Counted from the stretch's first letter, positions 1 to 7,707 are shown. The stretch: DNA of 16,019 nucleotides from CAYQPF01 sp964419225 (GCA_964419225.1 CAYQPF010000110.1:1-16019); one strand, 5' to 3'. Translations and numbers: made by a program. The notes: generated from the sequence alone by a model not told the origin.

Positions 1-245
1 AAACCGCACATATAGCGGAGCAGAGTTGATTTTCCACAGCCTGATCGACCGAGGATAACAACAAATTGCCCTTGATCCGGTTTGTCTTCTATCAGTAAAT
101 CGACATCTTTGATGATGGGTGTCTTGGAGTTTTCATAGAATTGAGTAACCTTTTTTAATTCGATGATATTAGGAAAAGTACTATCGACAAATTTAATTTT
201 GTGGTCTTTCCCGTTTCCTGTATGAGTGTGGTTATCATTGATCAT
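1..245 (-). CDS. ABC transporter ATP-binding protein, NitT/TauT type (partial; C-terminal part outside window)
   Basis: Only the first 81 codons are in the window; the gene continues past base 1. The translation has a polar His/Asn-rich N-terminal stretch (about residues 3-18). It then shows the usual ABC start with an aromatic A-loop residue (VTQFY, Y37) and a perfect Walker A motif GRSGCGKST at residues 66-74. The signature motif and Walker B lie outside. The ATG at 245-243 overlaps the TGA stop of the permease gene as ATGA, and GGAGGT lies just upstream inside the permease, so translational coupling is likely. Next to a TauC/SsuC-like permease and an NMT1-like binding protein, it should be the cytoplasmic ATPase energising that importer. 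Substrates of this family include nitrate, taurine, alkanesulfonates, thiamine precursors and others. The substrate here cannot be read from the sequence, so no symbol is given. Confidence 0.93.
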   Translation of the reverse strand, partial: MINDNHTHTGNGKDHKIKFVDSTFPNIIELKKVTQFYENSKTPIIKDVDLLIEDKPDQGQFVVILGRSGCGKSTLLRYMCG

Positions 246-1051
246 GATTCACCTCCGTCACCTTTTTGATAGTAAGGGAAGATCACTTTTCCCAGCATTT
301 TCAGTACTTTATCCTGAATAATTCCGATAAGGATGATCACTAAAAGTATGGCAAAAGTTTTATCAACTCTGCCCTGACGACTGCAAATAAAGGCAAGAGC
401 ACCGACACCACCGCCGGCTGCATTGACCATTTCTGCAATAATAATATAAGTCCAGGAGAGGGCAGCCAAATTTCTGACATCATCATAAACCCGGGCCAAA
501 ACTGCGGGAATAAAGACTATTTTCACTGTCTGCCAGGGACTTGCACCAATGGTATAAGCAGTTTGCAGATAAACTTTCTCAACCTGATCAATTCTTTGAA
601 TGACAACCGGAAGCAGATAAATAAACACAGCAAATGCAAGAAACTGGATTTTCATGTTGGCTTCGATCCCAAAGGCAACTATAAATATACCCACAACTGC
701 AGATAACGGTAAAAAACGTACAGCTTCCACATATCTGAGAAATACTGCTCTAAGGGCAGGAATAAGACCGATGAGAAACCCCAGTGGAATAGCAAAAGCA
801 ATTGCTTCCAGGTTTCCCAATACATTCAATTTAAAAGAAAAGAAAGTATTGCGGATCAAAGCATCCTGAAAATGTAGTTCCGGGATTGAACCTATTATCT
901 TCAGAGGAGAAGGCAGGATTCCTTTAGAAATCATCCCGGACTCTGAGACCATAGTCCAGACAGTCAGAATAAGAGCGACTCCGATAATTTCACAGAGAAT
1001 AGCTGTTTTCCTGGGAAGAGTTCCACGTAATTCTACGAGTTTGGCAAACAT
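242..1051 (-). CDS. ABC transporter permease, NitT/TauT (SsuC/TauC-like) family
   Basis: A 269-aa protein, the normal length for this permease family. Hydrophobic segments occur near residues 17-36, 80-100, 113-130, 136-152, 200-215 and 233-248, fitting a six-helix inner-membrane permease. The cytoplasmic EAA-type coupling loop is visible as AYTIGASPWQTVKIVFIP at about 165-182, with the conserved Gly (G169) and Pro (P182) in the spacing expected for contact with the ATPase. The ATG at 1051 has AAGGAG 5 nt upstream. The stop overlaps the ATPase start by 4 nt. The upstream gene, 67 nt away, is the solute-binding protein, so binding protein, permease and ATPase lie in the classical order. The role is transmembrane passage of a small, probably anionic or sulfonate/nitrate-like solute; the substrate is inferred only from the family. 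Confidence 0.93.
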   Translation of the reverse strand: MFAKLVELRGTLPRKTAILCEIIGVALILTVWTMVSESGMISKGILPSPLKIIGSIPELHFQDALIRNTFFSFKLNVLGNLEAIAFAIPLGFLIGLIPALRAVFLRYVEAVRFLPLSAVVGIFIVAFGIEANMKIQFLAFAVFIYLLPVVIQRIDQVEKVYLQTAYTIGASPWQTVKIVFIPAVLARVYDDVRNLAALSWTYIIIAEMVNAAGGGVGALAFICSRQGRVDKTFAILLVIILIGIIQDKVLKMLGKVIFPYYQKGDGGES

Positions 1052-1072
1052 TTAGACTCCTTATTTTGAACA

Positions 1073-1097
1073 AATGGGAAGCCATGAGCTTCCCATT
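1073..1097 (-). promoter_or_regulatory. Intercistronic stem-loop between binding-protein and permease genes
   Basis: A perfect 10-bp inverted repeat (AATGGGAAGC / GCTTCCCATT) with a 5-nt loop fills the middle of the 67-nt gap after the binding-protein stop. The sequence after it on the minus strand (TTGTTCAAAATAAGG) has no long U run, so it is a poor intrinsic terminator. In ABC operons such as malEFG, hairpins at this place protect the upstream mRNA and let the binding protein be made in excess of the membrane parts. That role, or partial termination, is inferred here from position. Confidence 0.7.
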
Positions 1098-1118
1098 CGT
1101 AAATTAATTTGTTAATGA

Positions 1119-2663
1119 TTACTGTAATAGTTCGAATACAGTTCTGCGGTTCTTGGAGCGGTTTTCATCAGAGTTATTATCAGCTACGGGTTCATCCGGG
1201 CCTTTACCTTCAATGATGAATCTGTTCTTATCAAGTTTATACTGATTGATCAGATAATAAGCCACAGCATTGGCACGAGCTTTTGATAAACGAACATTGC
1301 CGTCACGATTCCCAATATTATCTGTATGTCCGATTACCTTGATTCTCATGCTGGCAAACTGTTTGGCAGTTTCAGCAAAGCCCATATCGATAAGCTGTTT
1401 AGCATTATCATCCAGAGTGGAAGAACCGGAAGGGAAAGTTACGCTGAGAGCTTTGGAAGATTTGGTGGTCAGATTAGCCTGATTGGCTACTTTATCAAAC
1501 TTGAAGTCACCTTCGGCAGCATTAGCACCCTCGGCTTTCATATTGAGAGATGTTAGAATAGATGTGTCGATAACCTGTCTCCAGGGAGTTACAGATGCAG
1601 GAGCAAGGCTTAATGCAGTATAAGCATTGGACATTTGACGATATAAGTCTTCACCTTTGATTCCGTTGGTGGTCTGTAATCCGAAGAAATTCAGATTGTC
1701 GCCATAAGTACAAAGTCTGACGTTATTGATAGCGTTTTCCGCAAAATTCTTCTCAACACCTAAACCGGCGACAAGAATATCCACAGCTTTTGCTTTAGCT
1801 TCCGGAGAACTGTTAATTTCAGCAGCTCCTTTTAAGAAACCTTCGACAAATTTCTTTAGGGTTTCACGATGTTTTTCCACATATTCCTGCTTGGCAAAGA
1901 AACCGTCAGCTATGATATGAGTAGCTTCTTTGGTATTTACAAGAACTTTAGAACCGGGTACAGTCTGGATGCAGATATCATCATCAGGTGACCAGACAAC
2001 CGCAGCATCAACTTTGCCGGATTTAAATAATTCCGCTGCATTGATGGCAGAAGCAACTTTTACGACTTCCACTTTATTATAGTCTATCCCTGCAGCTTGT
2101 AAGGATTTAATTAAAAATGTATGTGAGGGAGTACCCAAAGCACAGGCTACTTTTTTACCCGGCAGATCATTCACAGTATTGATGCCTCTGGTAACCACGA
2201 TAGCGTCTCCACCGCGGGACCAGTCTGCCTGGAACAGGAATTTGGGATTGTATTCAGCGAGGCCGTTAACTTCTGTGGGATATGCATCAGCAGTGACCCA
2301 GAGCAGATCAATATCTCCGCTTTTCCAGGCATTACGGGAAGCATCAAAGTCATCCAAAACTTTAAACTGAGCCAGGATACCATATTCGGTAAAGTATCTG
2401 GACTGAGCCGATGGATTGAAACCATTATTAAAATACTGACCGCCAGCGTATCCGCCCCAGGTTACAACTCCGACTCTGACTATGTCTGTGCCGTTATCGA
2501 CCAGTTTTTTTACATCATCAGTAAGTTTACTGTCCTGGAATTTTCCTTTGGGAGCGAGTTTATCAATAAGACCATTCTTTTTGGAATAGCTATAGATTCC
2601 GAAAAGCACTGCTGCAATTAAGAGAATGATGGTAAATTTTCCTACGGGCGTAATTCGTGCCAT
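1119..2663 (-). CDS. Membrane-anchored ABC solute-binding protein fused to a C-terminal OmpA peptidoglycan-binding domain
   Basis: 514 aa in three parts. Residues 10-25 form an N-terminal hydrophobic helix followed by KK, with no lipobox and no obvious signal-peptidase site, so it looks like an uncleaved anchor. Residues about 62-370 match the periplasmic NMT1/TauA-like type II binding fold: an IVRVGVVTWGGYAGG start, a LWVTADAYP segment, NDLPGKKVACALGTPSHTFL (the usual 'DLkGKkia...G' turn) and FKSGKVDAAVVWSPD. Residues about 405-512 form an OmpA-like domain, with GHTDNIG (445-451, peptidoglycan-contact D448), LSKARANAV (459-467, R463) and NRSKNRRTVFEL near the end. Ordinary binding proteins stop near 320-340 aa, so this is a true fusion. 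The ATG at 2663 has AGGAGGT 7 nt upstream. The protein should present a solute to the permease/ATPase encoded just downstream while fixed to membrane and wall. The solute is unknown. Confidence 0.9.
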   Translation of the reverse strand: MARITPVGKFTIILLIAAVLFGIYSYSKKNGLIDKLAPKGKFQDSKLTDDVKKLVDNGTDIVRVGVVTWGGYAGGQYFNNGFNPSAQSRYFTEYGILAQFKVLDDFDASRNAWKSGDIDLLWVTADAYPTEVNGLAEYNPKFLFQADWSRGGDAIVVTRGINTVNDLPGKKVACALGTPSHTFLIKSLQAAGIDYNKVEVVKVASAINAAELFKSGKVDAAVVWSPDDDICIQTVPGSKVLVNTKEATHIIADGFFAKQEYVEKHRETLKKFVEGFLKGAAEINSSPEAKAKAVDILVAGLGVEKNFAENAINNVRLCTYGDNLNFFGLQTTNGIKGEDLYRQMSNAYTALSLAPASVTPWRQVIDTSILTSLNMKAEGANAAEGDFKFDKVANQANLTTKSSKALSVTFPSGSSTLDDNAKQLIDMGFAETAKQFASMRIKVIGHTDNIGNRDGNVRLSKARANAVAYYLINQYKLDKNRFIIEGKGPDEPVADNNSDENRSKNRRTVFELLQ

Positions 2664-2687
2664 ATTTAAGACCTCCTATTAGCTTAG

Positions 2688-3746
2688 TTATTCATCGAGA
2701 AAACTTTTATTTTTGTTTGAACTTGCACCAACTTCAACACCAACACCAACTTTAGAAGTGGTTTTATTGAATTGGAGAGTATTAAGATTGCTTGGGGCTT
2801 CCAGCAAAAGTGCCTTATCCTGAGGAGTTAAAAGCAGAGAATCTGACTTCTTCTCCCAAGCTTCCAGCATATTGAAAGCATCTTCCTGATATAGAAGGTT
2901 CTGCAGATCAACACCTTCGATCACACCATTGGACATTTTCATAAATTCTTCGATCTCACCGAGTTTTTGTCCGTACTGGTCAGCAGTATATTCCATAGCC
3001 ATGTTGAAAAGTTCTTTCTGATCGCCATTTTGATTAAGAATTTTAGTAGCTGATTTGAAAGCAGAATAACCGGCATTAAGTGCTTTCCATTCTCTTTCTC
3101 TGTTCGCAATTTCATCTGCCAGATCTTCGATAACGGTTCCGGAAACTTCCCGCATTTTCTCTAAAATCTTAAGCAGTTTTGCCATTCTTTCACTGAGATC
3201 CTGCAGTTTCTGGATAGATTCCACACGACGGCCGGCTTTTCTGGCCGCAACTGTAAAGGTATTGCTCTTGCCCTGATCTCTGGCGATCTTGGCTATTTTA
3301 AGATTTTCATCTCTTTCCTGAATATTAGACTGAATGTATCTGTCTAAAGAACGAATTTCCCCGTTCAAACGTTGAATCTGTTCGGACATTTTCTCAAAAC
3401 TTGATCTCATATCAGATAAATAATTCTTCATGATCCCGATTGGATCGATTGTCACAAAGATGGAAGTTATTTTTCTCATGATAGATTTGAATACATTCGA
3501 AACAAGCAGTTGAAATTTACGACTGGTTACGATAGCTATCAAGCCGGCGATTGCTGCAATGAGCAAGCCTGTATAGAGAGTGTTTTCCAGTACTCTGATC
3601 ACAAAGGGAAGGATCTTATCCAAAGCCAGAAAGCCAAGAATACCCAATCCTACCAAAGTTATCATCCCAACCGTTCCTTCAGGTCGTTCCCAGAATTTTT
3701 TTGGTTTAAAACCTTCGGGTATCTGGGGTAATCCATAGTTAGCCAT
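2688..3746 (-). CDS. Two-TM membrane protein with long helical (PspA-like?) cytoplasmic or periplasmic domain
   Basis: A 352-aa protein that I cannot assign to a named family. Two hydrophobic helices lie at about 27-50 and 55-73. They are followed by a long, charged, Leu-rich helical domain at about 105-310 with heptad-like spacing, rich in Glu, Lys, Arg, Met and Gln. The tail is short, polar and Gly/Ser-rich. The helical part loosely recalls PspA/IM30 or TelA-type membrane-stress proteins, but no diagnostic motif is visible, so this is only a comparison. The ATG at 3746 has AAAGGAG 5 nt upstream. The gene lies 13 nt after the coiled-coil gene and 24 nt before the SBP-OmpA gene, inside the ABC operon. 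This suggests a structural or regulatory partner of the transporter in the inner membrane. Confidence 0.8.
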   Translation of the reverse strand: MANYGLPQIPEGFKPKKFWERPEGTVGMITLVGLGILGFLALDKILPFVIRVLENTLYTGLLIAAIAGLIAIVTSRKFQLLVSNVFKSIMRKITSIFVTIDPIGIMKNYLSDMRSSFEKMSEQIQRLNGEIRSLDRYIQSNIQERDENLKIAKIARDQGKSNTFTVAARKAGRRVESIQKLQDLSERMAKLLKILEKMREVSGTVIEDLADEIANREREWKALNAGYSAFKSATKILNQNGDQKELFNMAMEYTADQYGQKLGEIEEFMKMSNGVIEGVDLQNLLYQEDAFNMLEAWEKKSDSLLLTPQDKALLLEAPSNLNTLQFNKTTSKVGVGVEVGASSNKNKSFLDE

Positions 3747-3759
3747 ATAAACTCCTTTC

Positions 3760-4461
3760 CTATTTTAAGTTTGATTTAATATTAGTAAACTCATTGCTGA
3801 CAAATTGTACAGCTTCATTGAATTCCAATTGTTTTTTATACAGAACATTTGCATTCTGTTCTTTCTCAGACTGCAAGGTTGTAATTGTCTTTTTACAATT
3901 AGCTATTTTTTGCTGAATATTTAAAATTTCTTTTTCCAGATTCTGAATCTCCAGATTGAGATTAGCAATATCTTTATCTTTAACATTCAACTCGGAATTT
4001 TTCTTTTTCATATCTTCAGTAAACTGGTTTTTAACAGCAGGGATGTCTTCATTAAGTGCTTCGTTGATCGAAGCAGAGATTTGCTGTACAGTGATTCCCT
4101 TTTTTACCAGAACATTCAAAGCTGCCTGAATCAGTTTGGATTCAGGGACGTCGGTCAAAGTCTCTTCCAATGCATATTTCTGATTGAGAAACTCGATAGC
4201 TGCTTTTTCTGTCAGACTTTCACAAAGCCTGTTCATGATCGCTTCAAACATTTTACTGCTCTTCATGGGAACCGCGGGATTGCTTGCTACTTCCATTGGT
4301 CTTTGAACACTGACAGCCTGAGGAGCTGCAGTATTACCGGAATTTCCGGCAGTTGCAACATTTCCAGTTGGCTGTCCGGGTACTACAGGCTGCTCAACAG
4401 TTTGAACAGTTTCATCCAGTTCGACAAAAAAACCAAGAATTTTCTTTCCTATTCCAGACAT
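3760..4461 (-). CDS. Soluble coiled-coil protein of unknown function, first gene of the ABC operon
   Basis: 233 aa with no signal peptide and no membrane helix, so probably cytoplasmic. A short amphipathic start (SGIGKKILGFFVELDE) is followed by a low-complexity Pro/Gln/Ala/Asn-rich linker (about 17-60), a compact helical region with ESLTEKAAIEFLNQKY and GITVQQISASINEAL (about 65-135), and a coiled coil from about 145 to 215 built of repeated Leu/Ile/Glu/Lys/Asn heptads. The frame can be extended upstream to a TTG at 4476. The AGGAGG at 4471-4466, however, sits 4 nt before the ATG at 4461 and would lie inside the longer version, so 4461 is chosen. No family is recognised. Being first in an operon with a two-TM helical protein and an ABC importer, it may bind the amphipathic face of the membrane or the transporter; this is inference. 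Confidence 0.82.
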   Translation of the reverse strand: MSGIGKKILGFFVELDETVQTVEQPVVPGQPTGNVATAGNSGNTAAPQAVSVQRPMEVASNPAVPMKSSKMFEAIMNRLCESLTEKAAIEFLNQKYALEETLTDVPESKLIQAALNVLVKKGITVQQISASINEALNEDIPAVKNQFTEDMKKKNSELNVKDKDIANLNLEIQNLEKEILNIQQKIANCKKTITTLQSEKEQNANVLYKKQLEFNEAVQFVSNEFTNIKSNLK

Positions 4462-4608
4462 TTTACCTCCTGACAAGTCGGTTTATCTATATCAAAATTT
4501 TCCTAAACACATTTTGCAATTCTCTAAGGACACTCCCTTTATATTTCAGAGTAAATGAATAGAATATGCAAAATAAATCAAGTTATTTTTTAACATCCTT
4601 GTTAAAAC

Positions 4609-4640
4609 AAAAAAAGGTGCAAATTCTTGCACCTTTTTTA
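4609..4640 (-). terminator. Rho-independent terminator after the M1 peptidase gene
   Basis: The stem GGTGCAA / TTGCACC (4616-4622 with 4627-4633) and the 4-nt loop ATTC are flanked by an A run (4609-4615) and a T run (4634-4639). Read leftward, the hairpin is followed by a run of U, the correct form for ending the peptidase transcript. The A/T symmetry would also let it work rightward, but there is no rightward gene to end here. It separates the peptidase from the ABC operon, whose own promoter must lie between 4462 and 4608; I see no convincing -35/-10 pair there. Confidence 0.88.
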
Positions 4641-4675
4641 CGTCACCTGTCACACGTCACACGTCACACGTTACT
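4641..4675. repeat. Heptamer micro-tandem array, consensus CGTCACA, five units
   Basis: Five consecutive 7-bp units: CGTCACC, TGTCACA, CGTCACA, CGTCACA and CGTTACT. The last unit runs over the peptidase stop codon (4671-4673), and the array abuts the terminator. The exact 7-bp period is seen directly; the function is unknown. Confidence 0.8.
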
Positions 4676-7541
4676 TGATTAATATCATTTTTCGGACGAT
4701 TTGTTGATCACCACTGGTGAGTTTATAGAAATAGATGCCGGATGCGGTTTTATTACCTTCCTGATTCGTTCCGTTCCAGGCTTCCGTATAACGTCCTTTA
4801 ACTTTGTTTTCGTTGATAAGAGTTTTGACTTTTTGGCCTTTGAGGTTATAAATAGTTAAATCTACATGTGCATTGACCGGCAGGTTGAAGGAGATACTTG
4901 TTTCCGGGTTGAAGGGATTGGGATAATTTTGGGAGAGTTGGATCATATCAGGATTGAGGTTCAAGTCAGAATTGCTGGTATAACCCCATTCAGTCAGAAC
5001 CTGGTGACAGAAGTCTTCCACCTGATCAGCCTGACAGAAATACAGAGGGAAACCGAGAAGAATGAAATCATAATCCGGAGCCTTGAGAGCACAGGCTTTA
5101 TTATCAAAGGATGTGTTGGTTGAGACAGTGTAATACATACTTGCCGGCAGATTCTCAGGGAAAGAATAAACGAGAGGAAGATTTCCATTCCACTGAGCCA
5201 ATAATTTGGCAGGATCGACAGCCAAATCCGGATAAAGATCTGAGTTAAAGGATGAAACCTGAGCACTTGAGATCAGAGTCGCCTGATTGATACCAAAGAA
5301 CATGGTCAGGAAAGATACAGGAACAATTTCCAGAGTCTTCCACCCGGAAATAAGTAATTTTCCACCGCCGATAACATAACCGCCCAAATCATTTAAGACA
5401 GTATTGATCTGGTGCTGACTGAAGTCATCATCATGCCAGATGATCAAAGAATAATGCCGCATCAGGTCTAAGTTGGGCATACCCTGGGTTGTGATATCGT
5501 AATTGGTGTAAGGGGTATCGAGTGCTTGCTGATAGAATTCATCAACCATAAAATCGTCCGGATTATTGGGTGCACCTGTACCGTTTCTTGTATCATCGAT
5601 AACCAGTATTCCCTGATCAAGAGGGAAGGTGAGAGGAGTTCCGGAAAGTACATTGGTGAATTTGGAATAGAAGGTCTGGTTTTCAAAGGAGGCAACCGCT
5701 ACAACTTTGTAATAATAGGTAACATCATTCGTAACAGTTGAATCTATGAAAGAGGTCGCGTTTACGGGTTGTTGATTGACGAGAGTATAAGTTCCGGTCT
5801 CAGTTAGAGAACGGTAAACATTGTAACCCAACAGAGGAAGTTGATCCCAATATGGACTCCAGGTGAGGACGATATTTTGGTTGGAGGGCAGAACTGCAGT
5901 GAGACTGAAGGTTTTTTCAGCCACACCTCTTTGCAAGATCCAATGATTTGGATCAAACTGCAGACTGGCATAATTTGCCACGGGTACAATTTGATGACTG
6001 ACAGATGGAAGAACCATTACCAGAACTGAGTCAGAGGTGCCGTTTGTATGGGTGATTTGGAAAGGTGTAACAATACTGAATTGGGTGGTTGTATTGCTGG
6101 CTGTTTTAGCCAAAATGCAGATGGATTCTGGATTGCCGACAGGATTGGAAGTCATCACCGAATAATCGAAGGTGGGAGTGCCGGAAGAGTAGATCCATTC
6201 GTTAAAGAAATAGTCAAGGTCGAGACCACTGATATTTTCAGCAATCTGCTGGAATTCGGAGGTGATAACATTCTGGTTGTGGTAGGTGGCGAAATAGGTC
6301 TGCAGGATTTGCCAGAAAGCATCATTTCCTACGGTTAATCGCAGCATATGCAAGACACAGGCACCTTTCTGGTATTCGTAGAGAGCAAAATATTCCAGAT
6401 AAGGTGGGTCGTAGATAGTTGCCGGAGGATTTTCTTCCCAGGCACTGTAGTTTTGGAAATCCTGCTGAACATAGTTACACATGGCCTGATAATTCTGGGT
6501 TGCTTCTATATATACGGCTTCGGAGTATGTGGCAAAGCTTTCGGAGAGCCAAACATCTGCCCAGGTCAGAGGTGTGAGGCAGTTACCGAACCATTGGTGG
6601 GCAAGTTCATGAGCAATGACGAGTTCCCCGCCATGATTCCCGTTGATGAAACCAGTTCCAAGAGTTGTCATTGTCTGGTGTTCCATTGCACCGAAATTAG
6701 TGATATTGGTCACACAATTTCCGTATTTTTCGAAAGGATAGGAACCATATTTAGCAGAGAATACAGCCATCATGTTGGGAAGAGTGGAAAAATCAGTGAC
6801 CGCATTTTGATATTGAGCCGGGGATACGAAGTTTTGTATAGGAATATTACCATAAGTTTGATTAATCTCCTGATAGTTGGAGGCAGTCAGACAGACGAGG
6901 TAAGTTGCCATAGGGTTGGATCCCAGCCAATGATGAGTTTTTCTGCCATCATCATGAGTGGTAATAGAATTTCTGATTCCATTGGCACCAACCAGCCAGT
7001 CACCTCTAAGTTTAATATGCAAATCTACAAGAGCTTTATCCCAGGGATGATCATAGCAGGGCCACCAGTACCGGGCGGCATTGGGGTCTGAAACAGTGAA
7101 GATCATGGTGGGTGAGAAAGTCATACCATTGGCATAACCATCAGTAGTATGAGTAGGGATGCCATGATAGTGGACAGCGGTAGTGAATTGGGTTTGTGCT
7201 GGAATTTCTCCTGTATTGATGGTAATGACACCAGATTGATGGGTAAAAGTTGTTGGTACACCATTAACCGAAACATCGGCTACCGTAAGACCCACAAGTT
7301 CATGCTGGACGCTGGTCAGGGCTTCCTGAGAAATGGCAGTTGTAATGACTGTACCTTCAATGGAATTATTTTGATCATAAAGGATAATACTGATATCGTA
7401 TTTAATGACATCAAAGCTATGAATGGAATCTGCTCTAACTTCCTGATTGTAAATGTCGGGATTATTGTTTTGAAAGGAGGGATGTGAAAACAGCGAAAGT
7501 GAGAAGAGCAATGCTAAAGAAATAATTATAAATTTATGCAT
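4671..7541 (-). CDS. Secreted M1-family zinc aminopeptidase with FN3 module and C-terminal sorting domain
   Basis: 956 aa from the ATG at 7541 (AGGTGG 5 nt upstream; the frame also opens at a GTG at 7550). Residues 1-20 are a signal peptide. The gluzincin core spans about 30-460. GAMEH (284-288, a variant of GAMEN) binds the substrate N-terminus. HELAH (311-315) and E334, exactly 18 residues after the second His, give the HEXXH-X18-E zinc site. Y390 in the YQKGA segment is the likely catalytic Tyr. About 545-637 resembles fibronectin type III. About 645-855 starts ILVIDDTRNG and may be a Rossmann/GATase-like fold. About 869-956 is the Por/FlgD-like sorting domain (YPNPFNPETSISFNLP, ASGIYFYKL, terminal ILIK). 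It should cleave N-terminal residues from peptides at the cell surface or outside, fitting an amino-acid-using lifestyle. The gene is monocistronic with its own terminator. Confidence 0.93.
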   Translation of the reverse strand: MHKFIIISLALLFSLSLFSHPSFQNNNPDIYNQEVRADSIHSFDVIKYDISIILYDQNNSIEGTVITTAISQEALTSVQHELVGLTVADVSVNGVPTTFTHQSGVITINTGEIPAQTQFTTAVHYHGIPTHTTDGYANGMTFSPTMIFTVSDPNAARYWWPCYDHPWDKALVDLHIKLRGDWLVGANGIRNSITTHDDGRKTHHWLGSNPMATYLVCLTASNYQEINQTYGNIPIQNFVSPAQYQNAVTDFSTLPNMMAVFSAKYGSYPFEKYGNCVTNITNFGAMEHQTMTTLGTGFINGNHGGELVIAHELAHQWFGNCLTPLTWADVWLSESFATYSEAVYIEATQNYQAMCNYVQQDFQNYSAWEENPPATIYDPPYLEYFALYEYQKGACVLHMLRLTVGNDAFWQILQTYFATYHNQNVITSEFQQIAENISGLDLDYFFNEWIYSSGTPTFDYSVMTSNPVGNPESICILAKTASNTTTQFSIVTPFQITHTNGTSDSVLVMVLPSVSHQIVPVANYASLQFDPNHWILQRGVAEKTFSLTAVLPSNQNIVLTWSPYWDQLPLLGYNVYRSLTETGTYTLVNQQPVNATSFIDSTVTNDVTYYYKVVAVASFENQTFYSKFTNVLSGTPLTFPLDQGILVIDDTRNGTGAPNNPDDFMVDEFYQQALDTPYTNYDITTQGMPNLDLMRHYSLIIWHDDDFSQHQINTVLNDLGGYVIGGGKLLISGWKTLEIVPVSFLTMFFGINQATLISSAQVSSFNSDLYPDLAVDPAKLLAQWNGNLPLVYSFPENLPASMYYTVSTNTSFDNKACALKAPDYDFILLGFPLYFCQADQVEDFCHQVLTEWGYTSNSDLNLNPDMIQLSQNYPNPFNPETSISFNLPVNAHVDLTIYNLKGQKVKTLINENKVKGRYTEAWNGTNQEGNKTASGIYFYKLTSGDQQIVRKMILIK

Positions 7542-7621
7542 AACCACCACCTGTAAAATTTTGAGTTAAATTACAGAAATTGAAGAATAAGGCAAGGAAA
7601 AAGTTTTGGGGGAGAGGAAAT

Positions 7622-7656
7622 AGTCATGAGTCTTGAGTCTGGAGTCATGAGTGAGT
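7622..7656. repeat. Heptamer micro-tandem array, consensus AGTCATG, five units
   Basis: Five 7-bp units in perfect phase: AGTCATG, AGTCTTG, AGTCTGG, AGTCATG and AGTGAGT. It lies in the 257-nt spacer between the peptidase start and the 14-blade propeller gene. Read on the minus strand it opens a 61-codon frame with the THDSRLKTHD pattern, which is a repeat artefact and not a gene. Confidence 0.8.
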
Positions 7657-7677
7657 ATGAAAAATGGGAATTTTAGC

Positions 7678-7707
7678 CACTGATCGACACTAATCTTCAC
7701 TGAACAG
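7678..7707. repeat. Short tandem array, 10-bp period (CACTGATCGA-like), three units
   Basis: Three 10-bp units: CACTGATCGA, CACTAATCTT and CACTGAACAG. They share CACT at the start of each unit and lie in the same spacer as the AGTCATG array. Confidence 0.6.

Noticed and set aside
1073..1097. Stem-loop as a full intrinsic terminator
   Set aside because: No U run follows the stem on the minus strand and the permease and ATPase genes downstream have no other visible promoter.
4081..4473. 130-codon plus-strand open frame
   Set aside because: Antisense shadow of the coiled-coil gene, which has a good ribosome-binding site and operon context.
4459..4476. TTG start at 4476 for the coiled-coil protein
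   Set aside because: The AGGAGG lies between TTG and the ATG at 4461, so it can only serve the ATG.
6348..7091. 247-codon plus-strand open frame
   Set aside because: It lies wholly antisense to the catalytic core of the M1 peptidase, whose HEXXH and GAMEH motifs are intact; the antisense product has no recognisable motif.
7304..7313. GCTGGACGCT inside the peptidase gene as a third copy of the 12541 repeat
   Set aside because: Only 10 bases match, they lie in conserved coding sequence and the CCCTATTT half is absent, so chance is the simplest explanation.
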